Assembly: GCF_009649845.1 (NCBI RefSeq)
Contig: NZ_WJIE01000027.1
Location: 1-63,960 of the forward strand
Direction of reading: 5' to 3'
Source of the DNA: Polyangium spumosum
Lineage (GTDB): Bacteria > Myxococcota_A > Polyangia > Polyangiales > Polyangiaceae
DNA: 63,960 bases
Part shown: piece by piece, positions 26,228-33,762 of the stretch
Layout: the number at the start of each line of letters is the position of its first letter
Numbering within the stretch: the first letter of the stretch is position 1
The notes under the pieces: generated by a model
Databases searched by the model: none
Told to the model about the DNA's origin: nothing
Seen by the model: the letters and a program-made list of their open reading frames with translations, nothing else
Program-made: the position numbers and the translations under genes

Positions 26228-26795
26228 CGGACCCCTCCTGTTCGGCGTACCGGCGGAGCGTGGCAGCGTATCTCGCATGCACCTCCCCGCGGACGCGCTC
26301 GATGACCTTGTGATGGGATGCGATGTATTTGTGGAGCTGGTCGACGTCCCTGGTGGGGAGCAGGGGCGCGCTCTTCGCGAAGGGGATGGCCCCGATGCCC
26401 GACCCGAAGAGCCCTTCGAGGGACCGCTCGTACTGCCTCTCGCGGAAGAACGCGTCGAGGAAGAGCCTGTCGGTCGGCGGGAGCCGGACGAACCTCGCGT
26501 GAATCTTCCGGGCCTTGCTCGTGGCCCGGAAGATTTGGTCCTGCGTGCGCTTGCGGTCGAGAGCCGCCACGAGCTGGTCCTCCGCGGACCACCACTCGTC
26601 GATGGGGGCCCTCCTGTTCTTGGGCGTCTCGGGGCCTCCAGCGCCCATCATGTGCCCGATGAAGGCCCCGAAGTTCGACACGACGCCCATGTCGCTCTCG
26701 GCCTGCCCATAGAGCCAGACGAGGTCCTCATGGGCGGCGCGAAGCTCCTTGGGGACGTCGGGCGTCAGAGGTCGTGTCTGGTACGGTAGGCTCAC
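26205..26795 (-). CDS. Prophage hypothetical protein
   Basis: A 196-residue soluble helical protein (MSLPYQTRPLTPDVPKELRAAHEDLVWLYGQAES…). It has no recognised motif. The region RKIHARFVRLPPTDRLFLDAFFRER resembles parts of small phage regulators of packaging, but this is weak. It starts 1 bp after the upstream gene, so it is in the same transcript. Confidence 0.55.
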   Translation of the reverse strand: MSLPYQTRPLTPDVPKELRAAHEDLVWLYGQAESDMGVVSNFGAFIGHMMGAGGPETPKNRRAPIDEWWSAEDQLVAALDRKRTQDQIFRATSKARKIHARFVRLPPTDRLFLDAFFRERQYERSLEGLFGSGIGAIPFAKSAPLLPTRDVDQLHKYIASHHKVIERVRGEVHARYAATLRRYAEQEGSGESATAV

Positions 26796-26796
26796 C

Positions 26797-27267
26797 TCAC
26801 CCTTCCTTCTTCGTCTGTGCGGCGAGATACCGCAGGTACGCCATCCCCTTTGGCGTCGGGGGCTGCTGCCCGCCGACCCAAAGCCTTGTCGTGAGGTCGC
26901 TAGGCGTCAGCTCGTCCCCGTCGTGCTCCACGAGGTACTGACGGAGCATCATGCCGTCGATCTGATGCTCCCTCGCGAGGTTGTATGCCTCGACCGAAGC
27001 GTCTTCCCCTTCGAGGAAGGGGAGCGCGAACGGGAGCAGGAACCAGTTGTGTTCGAGGATTTTCTGGCGGATCGACGGGTGCATCCGCTTCGTGTTCCCC
27101 GTCGCCCTCCACATAGTCGGCGGAAAGCCAGGGGCGAACTTATCGAGGAAGACGGCCTCGGGTCGACACACCTTCCCGACGGCGAAACGCTTGACCATCG
27201 AGTCCCCCTCCATCGTCTGGGGGAACGGGTCTTCGATATGGGCGGGGGCCTTGCGGGCAGACTTCAT
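26797..27267 (-). CDS. Prophage hypothetical protein, RBS in palindrome
   Basis: A 156-residue protein (MKSARKAPAHIEDPFPQ…) of no recognised family. The only marked features are a basic N-terminus and a C-terminal helix. Its ribosome site AGGAG lies inside the palindrome at 27267-27287, and the gene follows the sigma factor gene. It may be controlled at translation. Confidence 0.5.
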   Translation of the reverse strand: MKSARKAPAHIEDPFPQTMEGDSMVKRFAVGKVCRPEAVFLDKFAPGFPPTMWRATGNTKRMHPSIRQKILEHNWFLLPFALPFLEGEDASVEAYNLAREHQIDGMMLRQYLVEHDGDELTPSDLTTRLWVGGQQPPTPKGMAYLRYLAAQTKKEG

Positions 27268-27287
27268 GTGCTCCTGCTAAGAGCACA
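27267..27287 (-). promoter_or_regulatory. Palindrome covering the ribosome site
   Basis: A 7-bp perfect inverted repeat TGTGCTC/GAGCACA (7-nt loop) directly next to the ATG at 27267. On the transcribed strand the downstream arm holds AGGAGCAC, so folding would hide the Shine-Dalgarno. It could equally be an operator. Confidence 0.5.
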
Positions 27288-27298
27288 TAATAGCAACG

Positions 27299-27808
27299 TT
27301 ATCGCAGCTTTGCGGCTATTGCGCGGAGCTTTTTTCGACTTGCGTGCAGTTTTTGGCGGACCCTGTTCGCAGTGGTGCCCATCTCTCGCGGCGCTTCCCC
27401 TGCCGCACGACGGAGCAGCATGTCGAAGTGCGCGGAACGCATCCGCCTATCGAGCCGTCGAAGGTAGTCCCTGGCCTCCAGCCACGGGGACGGGTCGGGC
27501 CCCGCAAGCTCCTCGACGTCGAGGCGAACGAAGAGGGCCGCGTCCCGCTTGACCTCGCGGGCGAACCAGTAGGCCCGTCTGGCAGCGACGAGACGCACCC
27601 ATGCGGTGTGCCCTTCTCGCCCCGCTGGGGGGTCACGGATGCGCCCTTCTTCAACGGCGACCAGGAAGGCGAGGATGACTTCCTGGGCGAGGTCGTCCGC
27701 ATCCTTTCGTGGGACCCCCAAACGACAAAGAACCCCCATAGCGACCCGTCGAAGGGCACTCAGTTCGTCGTCGGTGGGGAGCCCGGCCTTATCGCCGGGC
27801 TGGCTCAC
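27299..27808 (-). CDS. Phage-encoded sigma-70-like (ECF-type) factor
   Basis: A 169-residue protein of the sigma-70 superfamily: region-2-like segment DADDLAQEVILAFLVAVEEG ('DaeDl.QevFl'), AWVRLVAARRAYWFAREVKR, and a region-4-like C-terminus (…MLLRRAAGEAPREMGTTANRVRQKLHASRKKLRAIAAKL). It is the most upstream minus-strand prophage gene, divergent from the integrase, so it may switch on the late genes. The start at 27808 precedes a long divergent intergenic region. Confidence 0.75.
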   Translation of the reverse strand: MSQPGDKAGLPTDDELSALRRVAMGVLCRLGVPRKDADDLAQEVILAFLVAVEEGRIRDPPAGREGHTAWVRLVAARRAYWFAREVKRDAALFVRLDVEELAGPDPSPWLEARDYLRRLDRRMRSAHFDMLLRRAAGEAPREMGTTANRVRQKLHASRKKLRAIAAKLR

Positions 27809-28098
27809 GTCATCCGCCTTTGGGTGTGGATGTTCGAGAGCGTTCGGGGTAGATCGGTCATGGGCAAACGGCTCCGAGTCCTTGGGGTTGTCGGCCTTCC
27901 GCCCGGAGAGGGCCTAATCTCTCCGGGCGGTTCTTGTTTGTCCCCGCGTGTGACGAGGACGAACCGGCCAGACTGGATGGGATCACCGTCCGATCGTCAA
28001 GAGTCTTGTTACCGACCCTCAAAAGTCTTGTCTCCGACCCCCAAGAACGGCAGGATGCCCCTCGGAGCGGTTCGAGATGGCCGGGAGAGAACTCGGTC
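27809..28098. promoter_or_regulatory. Divergent control region with 22-bp tandem repeat
   Basis: This region separates the sigma gene (minus) and the integrase gene (plus). It holds two adjacent 22-bp copies at 27997-28018 and 28019-28040 (pattern TCAAxAGTCTTGTxxCCGACCC, 19/22 matches) and a third partial start (CCAAGA). They are likely operators for one or both genes. No repressor gene was recognised nearby. Confidence 0.5.
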
Positions 28099-29199
28099 AT
28101 GACGATTCGCAAGGCAAACCGACGCGGGGAAACCCGCCTGATCGTTGACATTCACTACCGGCGCACAGACGGCTCTCAGGGCCGCTATCGCAAGGACGCT
28201 CATGTCCAGACGATGGCGGGCGCGAGGGCCGAAGAAAGACGTCTCCTCGCCCTCATCGCGACGTACGGGGAGCCGTTCGAGCCCCGTGTCGAGGTCGTCG
28301 TGAAAGAGGCCCCGGCCGTCACGTTCAAGGAGGCCGTGGGCCTGTTCCGCAACGGCAAGGCGGTCACGAGGCTCAAGCCCAGCACGCGGAAGGGCTACGA
28401 GGAGATCCTGGAGACGCGCCTCCTCCCACGGTTCGGCGAGACGCCCATCGACAAGCTGACGTGCTCGGACGTCGAAGGGCTCGACGCCGTGCTCGTAGAC
28501 GAGGGGTGCTCACCCTCGCGGAGGCGGAACGTGCTCATCGTCATCCGCTCGGTCCTACGGGCCGCTGTGGAGGCCAAGAAGCTCTCCGTCATGCCTGACC
28601 TTCCCCCGCTCCCCAAGACGGGCAAGAAGGTTCTCCGCTGCCTCACGGCGGAACAAGTCGAGGCCATCCTCGGCAAGGCCAAGGGCGGGGGTCGCGTGGC
28701 CCTTGCCCTGGCAGCCTACGCGGGGCTCAGGGCCGGCGAGGTTCGCGCCCTCCGATGGGAGGACGTCGACCTTGCTGGCGGCTTCCTCGTCGTCCGCTTC
28801 TCGCACTCGAAGGGTGAAATCTCGACACCGAAGTCGGGACACCAGAGAGAGGTCCCGCTGGCCGCAAGGCTGGCGGAGCTGCTGCGAGAGGTCAGAGGCG
28901 AGGGCCTGGGGCTCGTGACCGTCTCTTCCCGCAAGGAGGCGTGGGGCGAGTGGGGCCTCACGCAGCTCTTCAAGAGAGCCGCCAAGAAGGTCGGCATCGT
29001 GGGCTTCCGCTTCCACGACCTCCGGCACTTCTTCGTGACCGAGCTGTTCAGGCGAGGCGGGTCGGCTCCGGCCGTCCAAGCCCTCGCGGGACACGAGCAC
29101 TTGTCAACGACCTCACGCTACGCCCACGTCGCTCGGGCCGACCTTCGGGACACCGTGGCTCTTCTCGGCCACGGTAACAGTTCGGTAACAAGCTCTTGA
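28099..29199 (+). CDS. int: Prophage tyrosine integrase
   Basis: A 366-residue tyrosine recombinase. The catalytic residues are visible: Arg in AGLRAGEVRALRWEDV, Lys region STPKSGHQREVPL, HxxR in FHDLRHFFVTEL, and the final His/Tyr in GHEHLSTTSRYAHV. The SAM-like core-binding domain lies at about residues 75-160. ATG 28099 fits better than upstream starts, which lack similarity. Its 3' end lies about 50 bp from the tRNA-Lys fragment, so that is its likely attachment core. Confidence 0.95.
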   Translation: MTIRKANRRGETRLIVDIHYRRTDGSQGRYRKDAHVQTMAGARAEERRLLALIATYGEPFEPRVEVVVKEAPAVTFKEAVGLFRNGKAVTRLKPSTRKGYEEILETRLLPRFGETPIDKLTCSDVEGLDAVLVDEGCSPSRRRNVLIVIRSVLRAAVEAKKLSVMPDLPPLPKTGKKVLRCLTAEQVEAILGKAKGGGRVALALAAYAGLRAGEVRALRWEDVDLAGGFLVVRFSHSKGEISTPKSGHQREVPLAARLAELLREVRGEGLGLVTVSSRKEAWGEWGLTQLFKRAAKKVGIVGFRFHDLRHFFVTELFRRGGSAPAVQALAGHEHLSTTSRYAHVARADLRDTVALLGHGNSSVTSS

Positions 29200-29246
29200 C
29201 AAGCGCAAAAAACACGCTGGTTCAGCCGAAAACGGCTCGTACCTCT

Positions 29247-29296
29247 GCGGGCTTTTAACCCGTAGGTCCAGGGTTCGAGTCCCTGTCGACCCACCA
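29247..29296 (+). tRNA. tRNA-Lys(TTT) 3' fragment = attachment site
   Basis: The 3' part of a tRNA-Lys: anticodon stem and loop CTTTTAA (TTT anticodon at 29254-29256), variable loop, a 5-bp T stem (CAGGG/CCCTG) with TTCGAGT, acceptor TCGACCC, A and encoded CCA. The sequence before it does not supply the D arm or the 5' acceptor strand GGGTCGA, so this is not a complete tRNA. It is flanked by two different integrases pointing at it. It is the junction (att core) between prophage and second element. Confidence 0.8.
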
Positions 29297-29301
29297 TCTA
29301 A

Positions 29302-30459
29302 CTAGCCGGAACTGCTGACCTTTTTGGTCCCCACCCCCGGCTGTTCCAGTATTTCTCCACGGACCGGCGAGGGAGCCGGCCCGTCTAGCAGCTCGATGGC
29401 GCCCCGCTTGGCGCTCGGCGACAGGTGCATGTAGCCCATCGTCGTCGAGACATCGCGGTGGCCGGCGAGCTCCTTGATCGCCATCACGGTCGCCCCGCGC
29501 ATGGCGAGGTGCGAGCAGAACGTGTGGCGGAGGATGTGCGGCCCCTCGAGCACGGCGAGGCCAGCTCGCCGCGTTGACTGCCGCATCCAGCGGGCGATCG
29601 TCTTCCCCGTGATCGGCTTGCCGTCGTCCTCGCAGAGCACGCGCTCGCTCCGAAGATGGCGGTACGCCTTGAGGGTTGCGAGGAGCCGCTTCGTGAGACC
29701 TACGGTGCGCCCGCGCCCGCCCTTCGGGGTGGACTCGATGCCCTTCCAGTCCGCGCGCCGGATGTGGAGCTCTTCGCGGCCGAAGTCCACGTCGTTCCAG
29801 CGAAGCGAGATCATCTCGCCCCGACGAAGCCCGGCGTCCGCGCCGAGAAGCACCAGGAGGTGCGCTCCCCAGCCCACCAACTTCGCGCCCTCGACCAGCC
29901 GGTCGAGATCATCGTAGTCGAGGAACGACTTCTCGGGCTTGGGCGCCTTGAGCAGCTCGATCCGGCACGGCATCGCGGGGATGACCTCCCACGACACCGC
30001 GACGCGGAGCAGCTTCCCCAGGACGGACAGGATGTTGTTCACCGTCTTGGCCGAGCGGTGACCCAGCCGCGCCTTGAGCCGCTGGACATCCTCCGTCTTG
30101 ATCTGGTCGAGCTTCTTCGAGCCGAAGTCGGGCTCGAGGTACAGCCGCAGGATCCTCTTCTTCGCGTCGATCCCGCTCGGCTTCTGCCGGTTCGCCTCCG
30201 CGTAGCTCTCGATGAACCGCGGGGCGAACTCCGTGAGCGTGGGCACCTCCTTCTTCTTGGGTTCTTCTGCGGGGCGTGAGAGGGCCTCGAGCAGGAGCTC
30301 ACGCTCCCTCCCCTCACCCCAGCGCTGGGCCTGCGACTTCGTCGACACGGGTGCTCGGCGGCGCTCGCGCACCTCCTCCCCGTTCGGCAGATTGACGCAG
30401 ATATCCACTTCCCAGCCTTCTCGTTGCGACCGCTTGTACGGGCGAACTTTGACCGTCAT
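29302..30459 (-). CDS. int: Tyrosine integrase of second element
   Basis: A 385-residue tyrosine recombinase distinct from the prophage one. The motifs are AGLRRGEMISLRWNDV (Arg), TPKGGRGRTVGL (Lys), HILRHTFCSHLAM (HxxR) and GHRDVSTTMGYMHL (His/Tyr). The N-terminal arm-binding region is basic (MTVKVRPYKRSQREGW), and the core-binding domain runs over about 65-165. The gene ends 6 bp from the tRNA CCA, as is usual for tRNA-integrated islands. Its start overlaps the AlpA/Xis-like gene by 4 nt. Confidence 0.95.
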   Translation of the reverse strand: MTVKVRPYKRSQREGWEVDICVNLPNGEEVRERRRAPVSTKSQAQRWGEGRERELLLEALSRPAEEPKKKEVPTLTEFAPRFIESYAEANRQKPSGIDAKKRILRLYLEPDFGSKKLDQIKTEDVQRLKARLGHRSAKTVNNILSVLGKLLRVAVSWEVIPAMPCRIELLKAPKPEKSFLDYDDLDRLVEGAKLVGWGAHLLVLLGADAGLRRGEMISLRWNDVDFGREELHIRRADWKGIESTPKGGRGRTVGLTKRLLATLKAYRHLRSERVLCEDDGKPITGKTIARWMRQSTRRAGLAVLEGPHILRHTFCSHLAMRGATVMAIKELAGHRDVSTTMGYMHLSPSAKRGAIELLDGPAPSPVRGEILEQPGVGTKKVSSSG

Positions 30460-30773
30460 CGTCGGGTCCTTCCCGGCGATGGCGCTCGTCTTTCGTCGAG
30501 CCAGCTTAGCAGGTTGTCGCGATGGAACAGCACACGACGGCCGAGACGAACGACGCCGGGAAGAGCGCCTCGCTCAGCCATGGCGTAAACCGCCTTCCGC
30601 GTGGTGCGCAGGAGAGCGGCAACCTCGTCGGGCGTGAGCAGCATGGGCAGGGGCCCAGCGGGGGTGCTGCTGGTGGAAGCAGATCGATCGCTCGCAGATT
30701 CGGCGTGTGTCCGGTCCGGTTGGGTTGTCCCCGACTGGCTTCCTCCGGGGCGCTGGCGTCGTTCACCGGCCAT
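30456..30773 (-). CDS. AlpA/excisionase-like HTH protein
   Basis: A 105-residue protein with the MerR/AlpA-type HTH LLTPDEVAALLRTTRKAVYAMAERGALPGVVRLGRRVLFHRDNLLSWLDERR ('lltpeEvA.lLg.s..tvy.l...G.lP..klG.r..f....l..wl'). A shorter start at the internal Met (PMLLTPDEV) would give about 62 residues, typical of excisionases. It is directly upstream of and overlapping the integrase gene, so it probably controls excision or int expression. Confidence 0.85.
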   Translation of the reverse strand: MAGERRQRPGGSQSGTTQPDRTHAESASDRSASTSSTPAGPLPMLLTPDEVAALLRTTRKAVYAMAERGALPGVVRLGRRVLFHRDNLLSWLDERRAPSPGRTRR

Positions 30774-31203
30774 GGCTCACCTCCCCTGCTCGAGGTGTAC
30801 CGGCCAGCGGGAATGGCAGCGTTGAACCTGGGCCTGGGCCGCCGTCGCTGGCGGCTTTCGGTATCGTCGACGTCCGGTGTGTTCTTGTTCTTCTCGTCGC
30901 TCGGGGTCGTGGCTGGACGCGCGCGAAGCGGCGCCGAGCGCTAGCTACTGCGAAGCGCCTCGATATCCGCCACGCCTGGAGGACGCGAAGCTTTCGTGTT
31001 CGGCGTATCGCGGCCTTTCCCCTTGCAGCCGTGGCCGTTGGAGCAAAGGCCAGGATCCCTCTCATGAAGAGTTCGTTGCTCTCCGCCGGAGAGATGTACT
31101 CGTCCTCCGCTGCGGGAGGCTCCTCCTTTCCTTGACGCCGGAGCCACTCGATCTCCTCGTCATCGAATCCGCCATCGAAGTTTGTCGTGACCGTGATGTT
31201 CAT
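30763..31203 (-). CDS. Hypothetical protein of second element
   Basis: A 146-residue ORF overlapping the AlpA-like gene by 11 nt. The first half (MNITVTTNFDGGFDDEEIEWLRRQ…EYISPAESNELF) looks like a real acidic protein. The second half is Arg-rich and of low complexity, so a frameshift or a shorter real protein is possible. The start has a weak GAGG site. No family is recognised. Confidence 0.4.
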   Translation of the reverse strand: MNITVTTNFDGGFDDEEIEWLRRQGKEEPPAAEDEYISPAESNELFMRGILAFAPTATAARGKAAIRRTRKLRVLQAWRISRRFAVASARRRFARVQPRPRATRRTRTHRTSTIPKAASDGGPGPGSTLPFPLAGTPRAGEVSHGR

Positions 31204-31572
31204 TTACAGCCTCGGGTCAGGATGGCGAAGCATAAGAGGAACGATTGCTGGTGCAAGAAGAATTCGACATGCGGAGATGCGAGTAGAACCGCGTTCTTCT
31301 GCGACGGTCTTGTCCCGTGAGACTTCGCGTTCGGCGATAGTTGAGACCTGGCCGCGAGAAAAAAAGACCCACGGACCTCGCAGCCTCCGGCTGGAGGCCC
31401 TCCATCCTTCCACCGGCGTTCAGGCCGGTTAACCTCCCCCACTATAGATTGGTAGGGCACCGGTTCACCGGCTCGACGGGGATAACAGGAGTCCCTCCGC
31501 AGCCGTCAGGCTGCGGCAGGGACATTGGTTCTTTTTTTCGCGACCGCCCTCCGACCTGAGTGAGATCATTAC
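31204..31572. repeat. Palindromic 190-bp region with terminal inverted repeats
   Basis: No protein gene is evident in this gap. At 31353-31369 and 31527-31542 lie near-perfect inverted repeats (CGCGAGAAAAAAAGACC against CGCGAAAAAAAGAACC). Between them are hairpins GCCTCC/GGAGGC (31383-31398), ACCGGC/GCCGGT (31412-31429) and a long stem 31491-31504/31509-31523 with one bulge. Seven Ts end the plus strand and seven As start it, so T-runs face outward on both strands. It may be an origin of replication or transfer, a structured RNA or a MITE. No function is proven. Confidence 0.5.
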
Positions 31573-33636
31573 TCAAGAAGAAGGCCCCGAGGCTCCAGCC
31601 GATCCTGCTGTGGCGTTCTGGCTGTGGCCAAGAAGAACCTCGATCTCTCGCCAGAGACCGGTCCGCCCATACTTCTTCTTTGCCTTCGTGATCGCGACCT
31701 TGCTGACCCGGAGCAGGTCCGCGAGATCCTTTTGCGTGATGATCCCCTGCCGTCCAGCGGCCCGCTCGTTCATCAACGCATCACGGGCCCGGAGAAGGAG
31801 ATCGGGCTTTCGCCCCAGCAGTTCGTCCTCCGTCTTCCGCTCGATGACGAAGTAGGGAATGTCGACGTTCGAGAAGAAGTAGATCGTCTTCTTCTTATGC
31901 GGATCATAGGGCCGGAGGCGGAGCATCGACTGGGCGTACTCGGCCTGGTGGAACGCCCAGAAGACCGAGAAAGGTCCTCGACGGAACCTGCGTTCGATGA
32001 GACGTGTGCCATCGTCGGCCACGACGTAGCCCTCCGAGGAGTCCTGGTTCGGTGAAGGGACGAGCCGGTAGTCGAATGGGTCCTCCCAAGAGGCAGGCGG
32101 CTCCGTCGAGATGTAGGCCCTCGCCCGTGCCTCGATCTCCAGCGGGTGCAGTTCGGGGGCGCCGAGGACGAAGAGCGCGTCGTAGTCTTTCAGCGCATTC
32201 TCACCGCGGTTCGACCAGAAGTACGCTACGTCCTCTTCCTTGACGCTCTCGAGGATCCGCTTCTTCACTTGGGGCTTGGCAGCGAACAGGTGCTTCTGCA
32301 CGATCACGGCGATCTTGTGGCCCGGATTCTCCGCCTTGTACTTGTCGACGATGTCCATCAGCCGGTTGATCGATGGGCTGTTCGGATCCCCGAGCGTGCT
32401 GGCTGGATACCTGTAGTCGATCGTCTGAATGATCCTTGCTGTCTGTTGTGCTTCGACGTGCACGTGAAGGAGTGGCCGGTCAGGAAACATGTAGGCGTAA
32501 AGCAGTTGATCGCAGGTCGCGTCCAGGATGACGATGGGCACTTGTGGCGGGACCGGAGGAATTACCCGCTGCCCGGCAATGATCCCGCCCCTCGACTCGC
32601 CTGACGGCAGGACGAGAACACAGGTCGGTCTTGCCCCGGTGTCGGCTGCCAGGGCATCCGCGAGCTTGTGGAGCTTCGCTCCAAGCCCCTGCCCCCCGAT
32701 GAACTCGAGCTTCTGAATCAGGTACGCCGTGCTCATCGGATCAATTCGACAAACGTGAGCGCCCATGTCCTTGTTCTGCCTTTCGCGCTCGCCACCTTCT
32801 GGCTGTCCGGCGAGAAGACGGGCAGCGGCTCGGATTTGTTCTTCTGCTCGGGGAAGACCGTCGACGAACACATAGCCGAGCTCGCGCAGCAGCACGCGAA
32901 GCTCGATCCGGCGCCGATTGGGAGGCGGATCGTCGAGCAGGTCGGAGACGACCTCGAAGAGCTGTGTAAATGCCCTGGTCGAGAGCTCGCCGAGGGCGAC
33001 CACGTCGGGCGCTTTCAAGGCGGACAAGATCTGATGGATCTCGTACGGCTCCAGCGTGACCGCCTGAAGGACTTCTTTGACGGGCGACTCGTCGATGACG
33101 ACGATTTCACGGCCCTCGAAGAGATACTTGTCGTCGTTGCGCAGGCCCAGCCGAGCGTGCGAGGCGAAGAGCCAAGGTTTCGAGGGTCGCCAGTTCTGGT
33201 ACTTGCACGTGTCACGGTCGGGGCACAACTTGCAGCCCATCCGTTGCTCGAAACGCCCGAGGCCGAACATCTGGAGCGGCTTGATGCGCTTGTCGAACTG
33301 GGAGCAGAAGCCCTCGTCCTCGCGGGAGGGGCGCTTCTCGATGCCAGCATTGCTCGTCACTGCTGTTGTTGTCGCGGGAGGAAGTGGAACCACGCCGAGC
33401 AGAGGCGTGCTCAGGTAACCTTCCACGGCTCCAAGAAGTCTGTTCCGCTCGCCAAACCAGGTGACACGCCGATGCTGAAGGAGCCGGGCGGTGATGTGGC
33501 TCTTGCCCAGCCCACCAGGGGCATCGACGAGCACGATCGGTGCTGGCGCGGCGCTCGGGGCGAGCGCCTCGTTCAGGGCGTGGGTCAACTTGGCCGCGAG
33601 CTCCGCTCGGGCGGTGGCGAGGTCGTTCTTCGGCAT
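31573..33636 (-). CDS. DinG/XPD-like ATPase with Cys cluster and HTH
   Basis: A 687-residue putative helicase. The N-terminal Walker A is VDAPGGLGKSHITARLL at about residue 38. Four cysteines follow (FCSQF at about 110, then CKLC..DTC at about 136-144), spaced like an Fe-S cluster. Then come a SHARLGL segment and Walker B EIVVIDES. The C-terminal half is helicase-2-like (IAVIVQKHLF…, RLRPYDPHKKKTIYFFSN). The last 60 residues form a winged HTH (IITQKDLADLLRVSKVAITKAKKKYG). It may be the replication or transfer helicase of the element. The family assignment is by motif order, not by search. Confidence 0.6.
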   Translation of the reverse strand: MPKNDLATARAELAAKLTHALNEALAPSAAPAPIVLVDAPGGLGKSHITARLLQHRRVTWFGERNRLLGAVEGYLSTPLLGVVPLPPATTTAVTSNAGIEKRPSREDEGFCSQFDKRIKPLQMFGLGRFEQRMGCKLCPDRDTCKYQNWRPSKPWLFASHARLGLRNDDKYLFEGREIVVIDESPVKEVLQAVTLEPYEIHQILSALKAPDVVALGELSTRAFTQLFEVVSDLLDDPPPNRRRIELRVLLRELGYVFVDGLPRAEEQIRAAARLLAGQPEGGERERQNKDMGAHVCRIDPMSTAYLIQKLEFIGGQGLGAKLHKLADALAADTGARPTCVLVLPSGESRGGIIAGQRVIPPVPPQVPIVILDATCDQLLYAYMFPDRPLLHVHVEAQQTARIIQTIDYRYPASTLGDPNSPSINRLMDIVDKYKAENPGHKIAVIVQKHLFAAKPQVKKRILESVKEEDVAYFWSNRGENALKDYDALFVLGAPELHPLEIEARARAYISTEPPASWEDPFDYRLVPSPNQDSSEGYVVADDGTRLIERRFRRGPFSVFWAFHQAEYAQSMLRLRPYDPHKKKTIYFFSNVDIPYFVIERKTEDELLGRKPDLLLRARDALMNERAAGRQGIITQKDLADLLRVSKVAITKAKKKYGRTGLWREIEVLLGHSQNATAGSAGASGPSS

Positions 33637-33719
33637 GGCTGCCCTCCGAAAGGGTTGCCGAACGACGACAGGTGATGGAGAATGAACCTGCTCGCGTCGG
33701 CCAGGATCCCGCGAGTTCA

Positions 33720-33757
33720 GGCCCGGTCAGGGTGGAAGCTGACCGGGCCGTTCTTTT
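33720..33757 (+). terminator. Strong plus-strand terminator hairpin
   Basis: A perfect 11-bp stem, 33720-33730 (GGCCCGGTCAG) with 33739-33749, 8-nt loop, followed by GTTCTTTTT on the plus strand. No plus-strand gene ends here; both neighbours are on the minus strand. It may stop an antisense or small RNA transcript, or act in both directions. Confidence 0.6.
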
Positions 33758-33762
33758 TCAGT

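Noticed and set aside
29230-29296. Complete tRNA-Lys gene
   Set aside because: The 5' acceptor strand, D arm and tRNA start are missing, so only the 3' fragment is supported.
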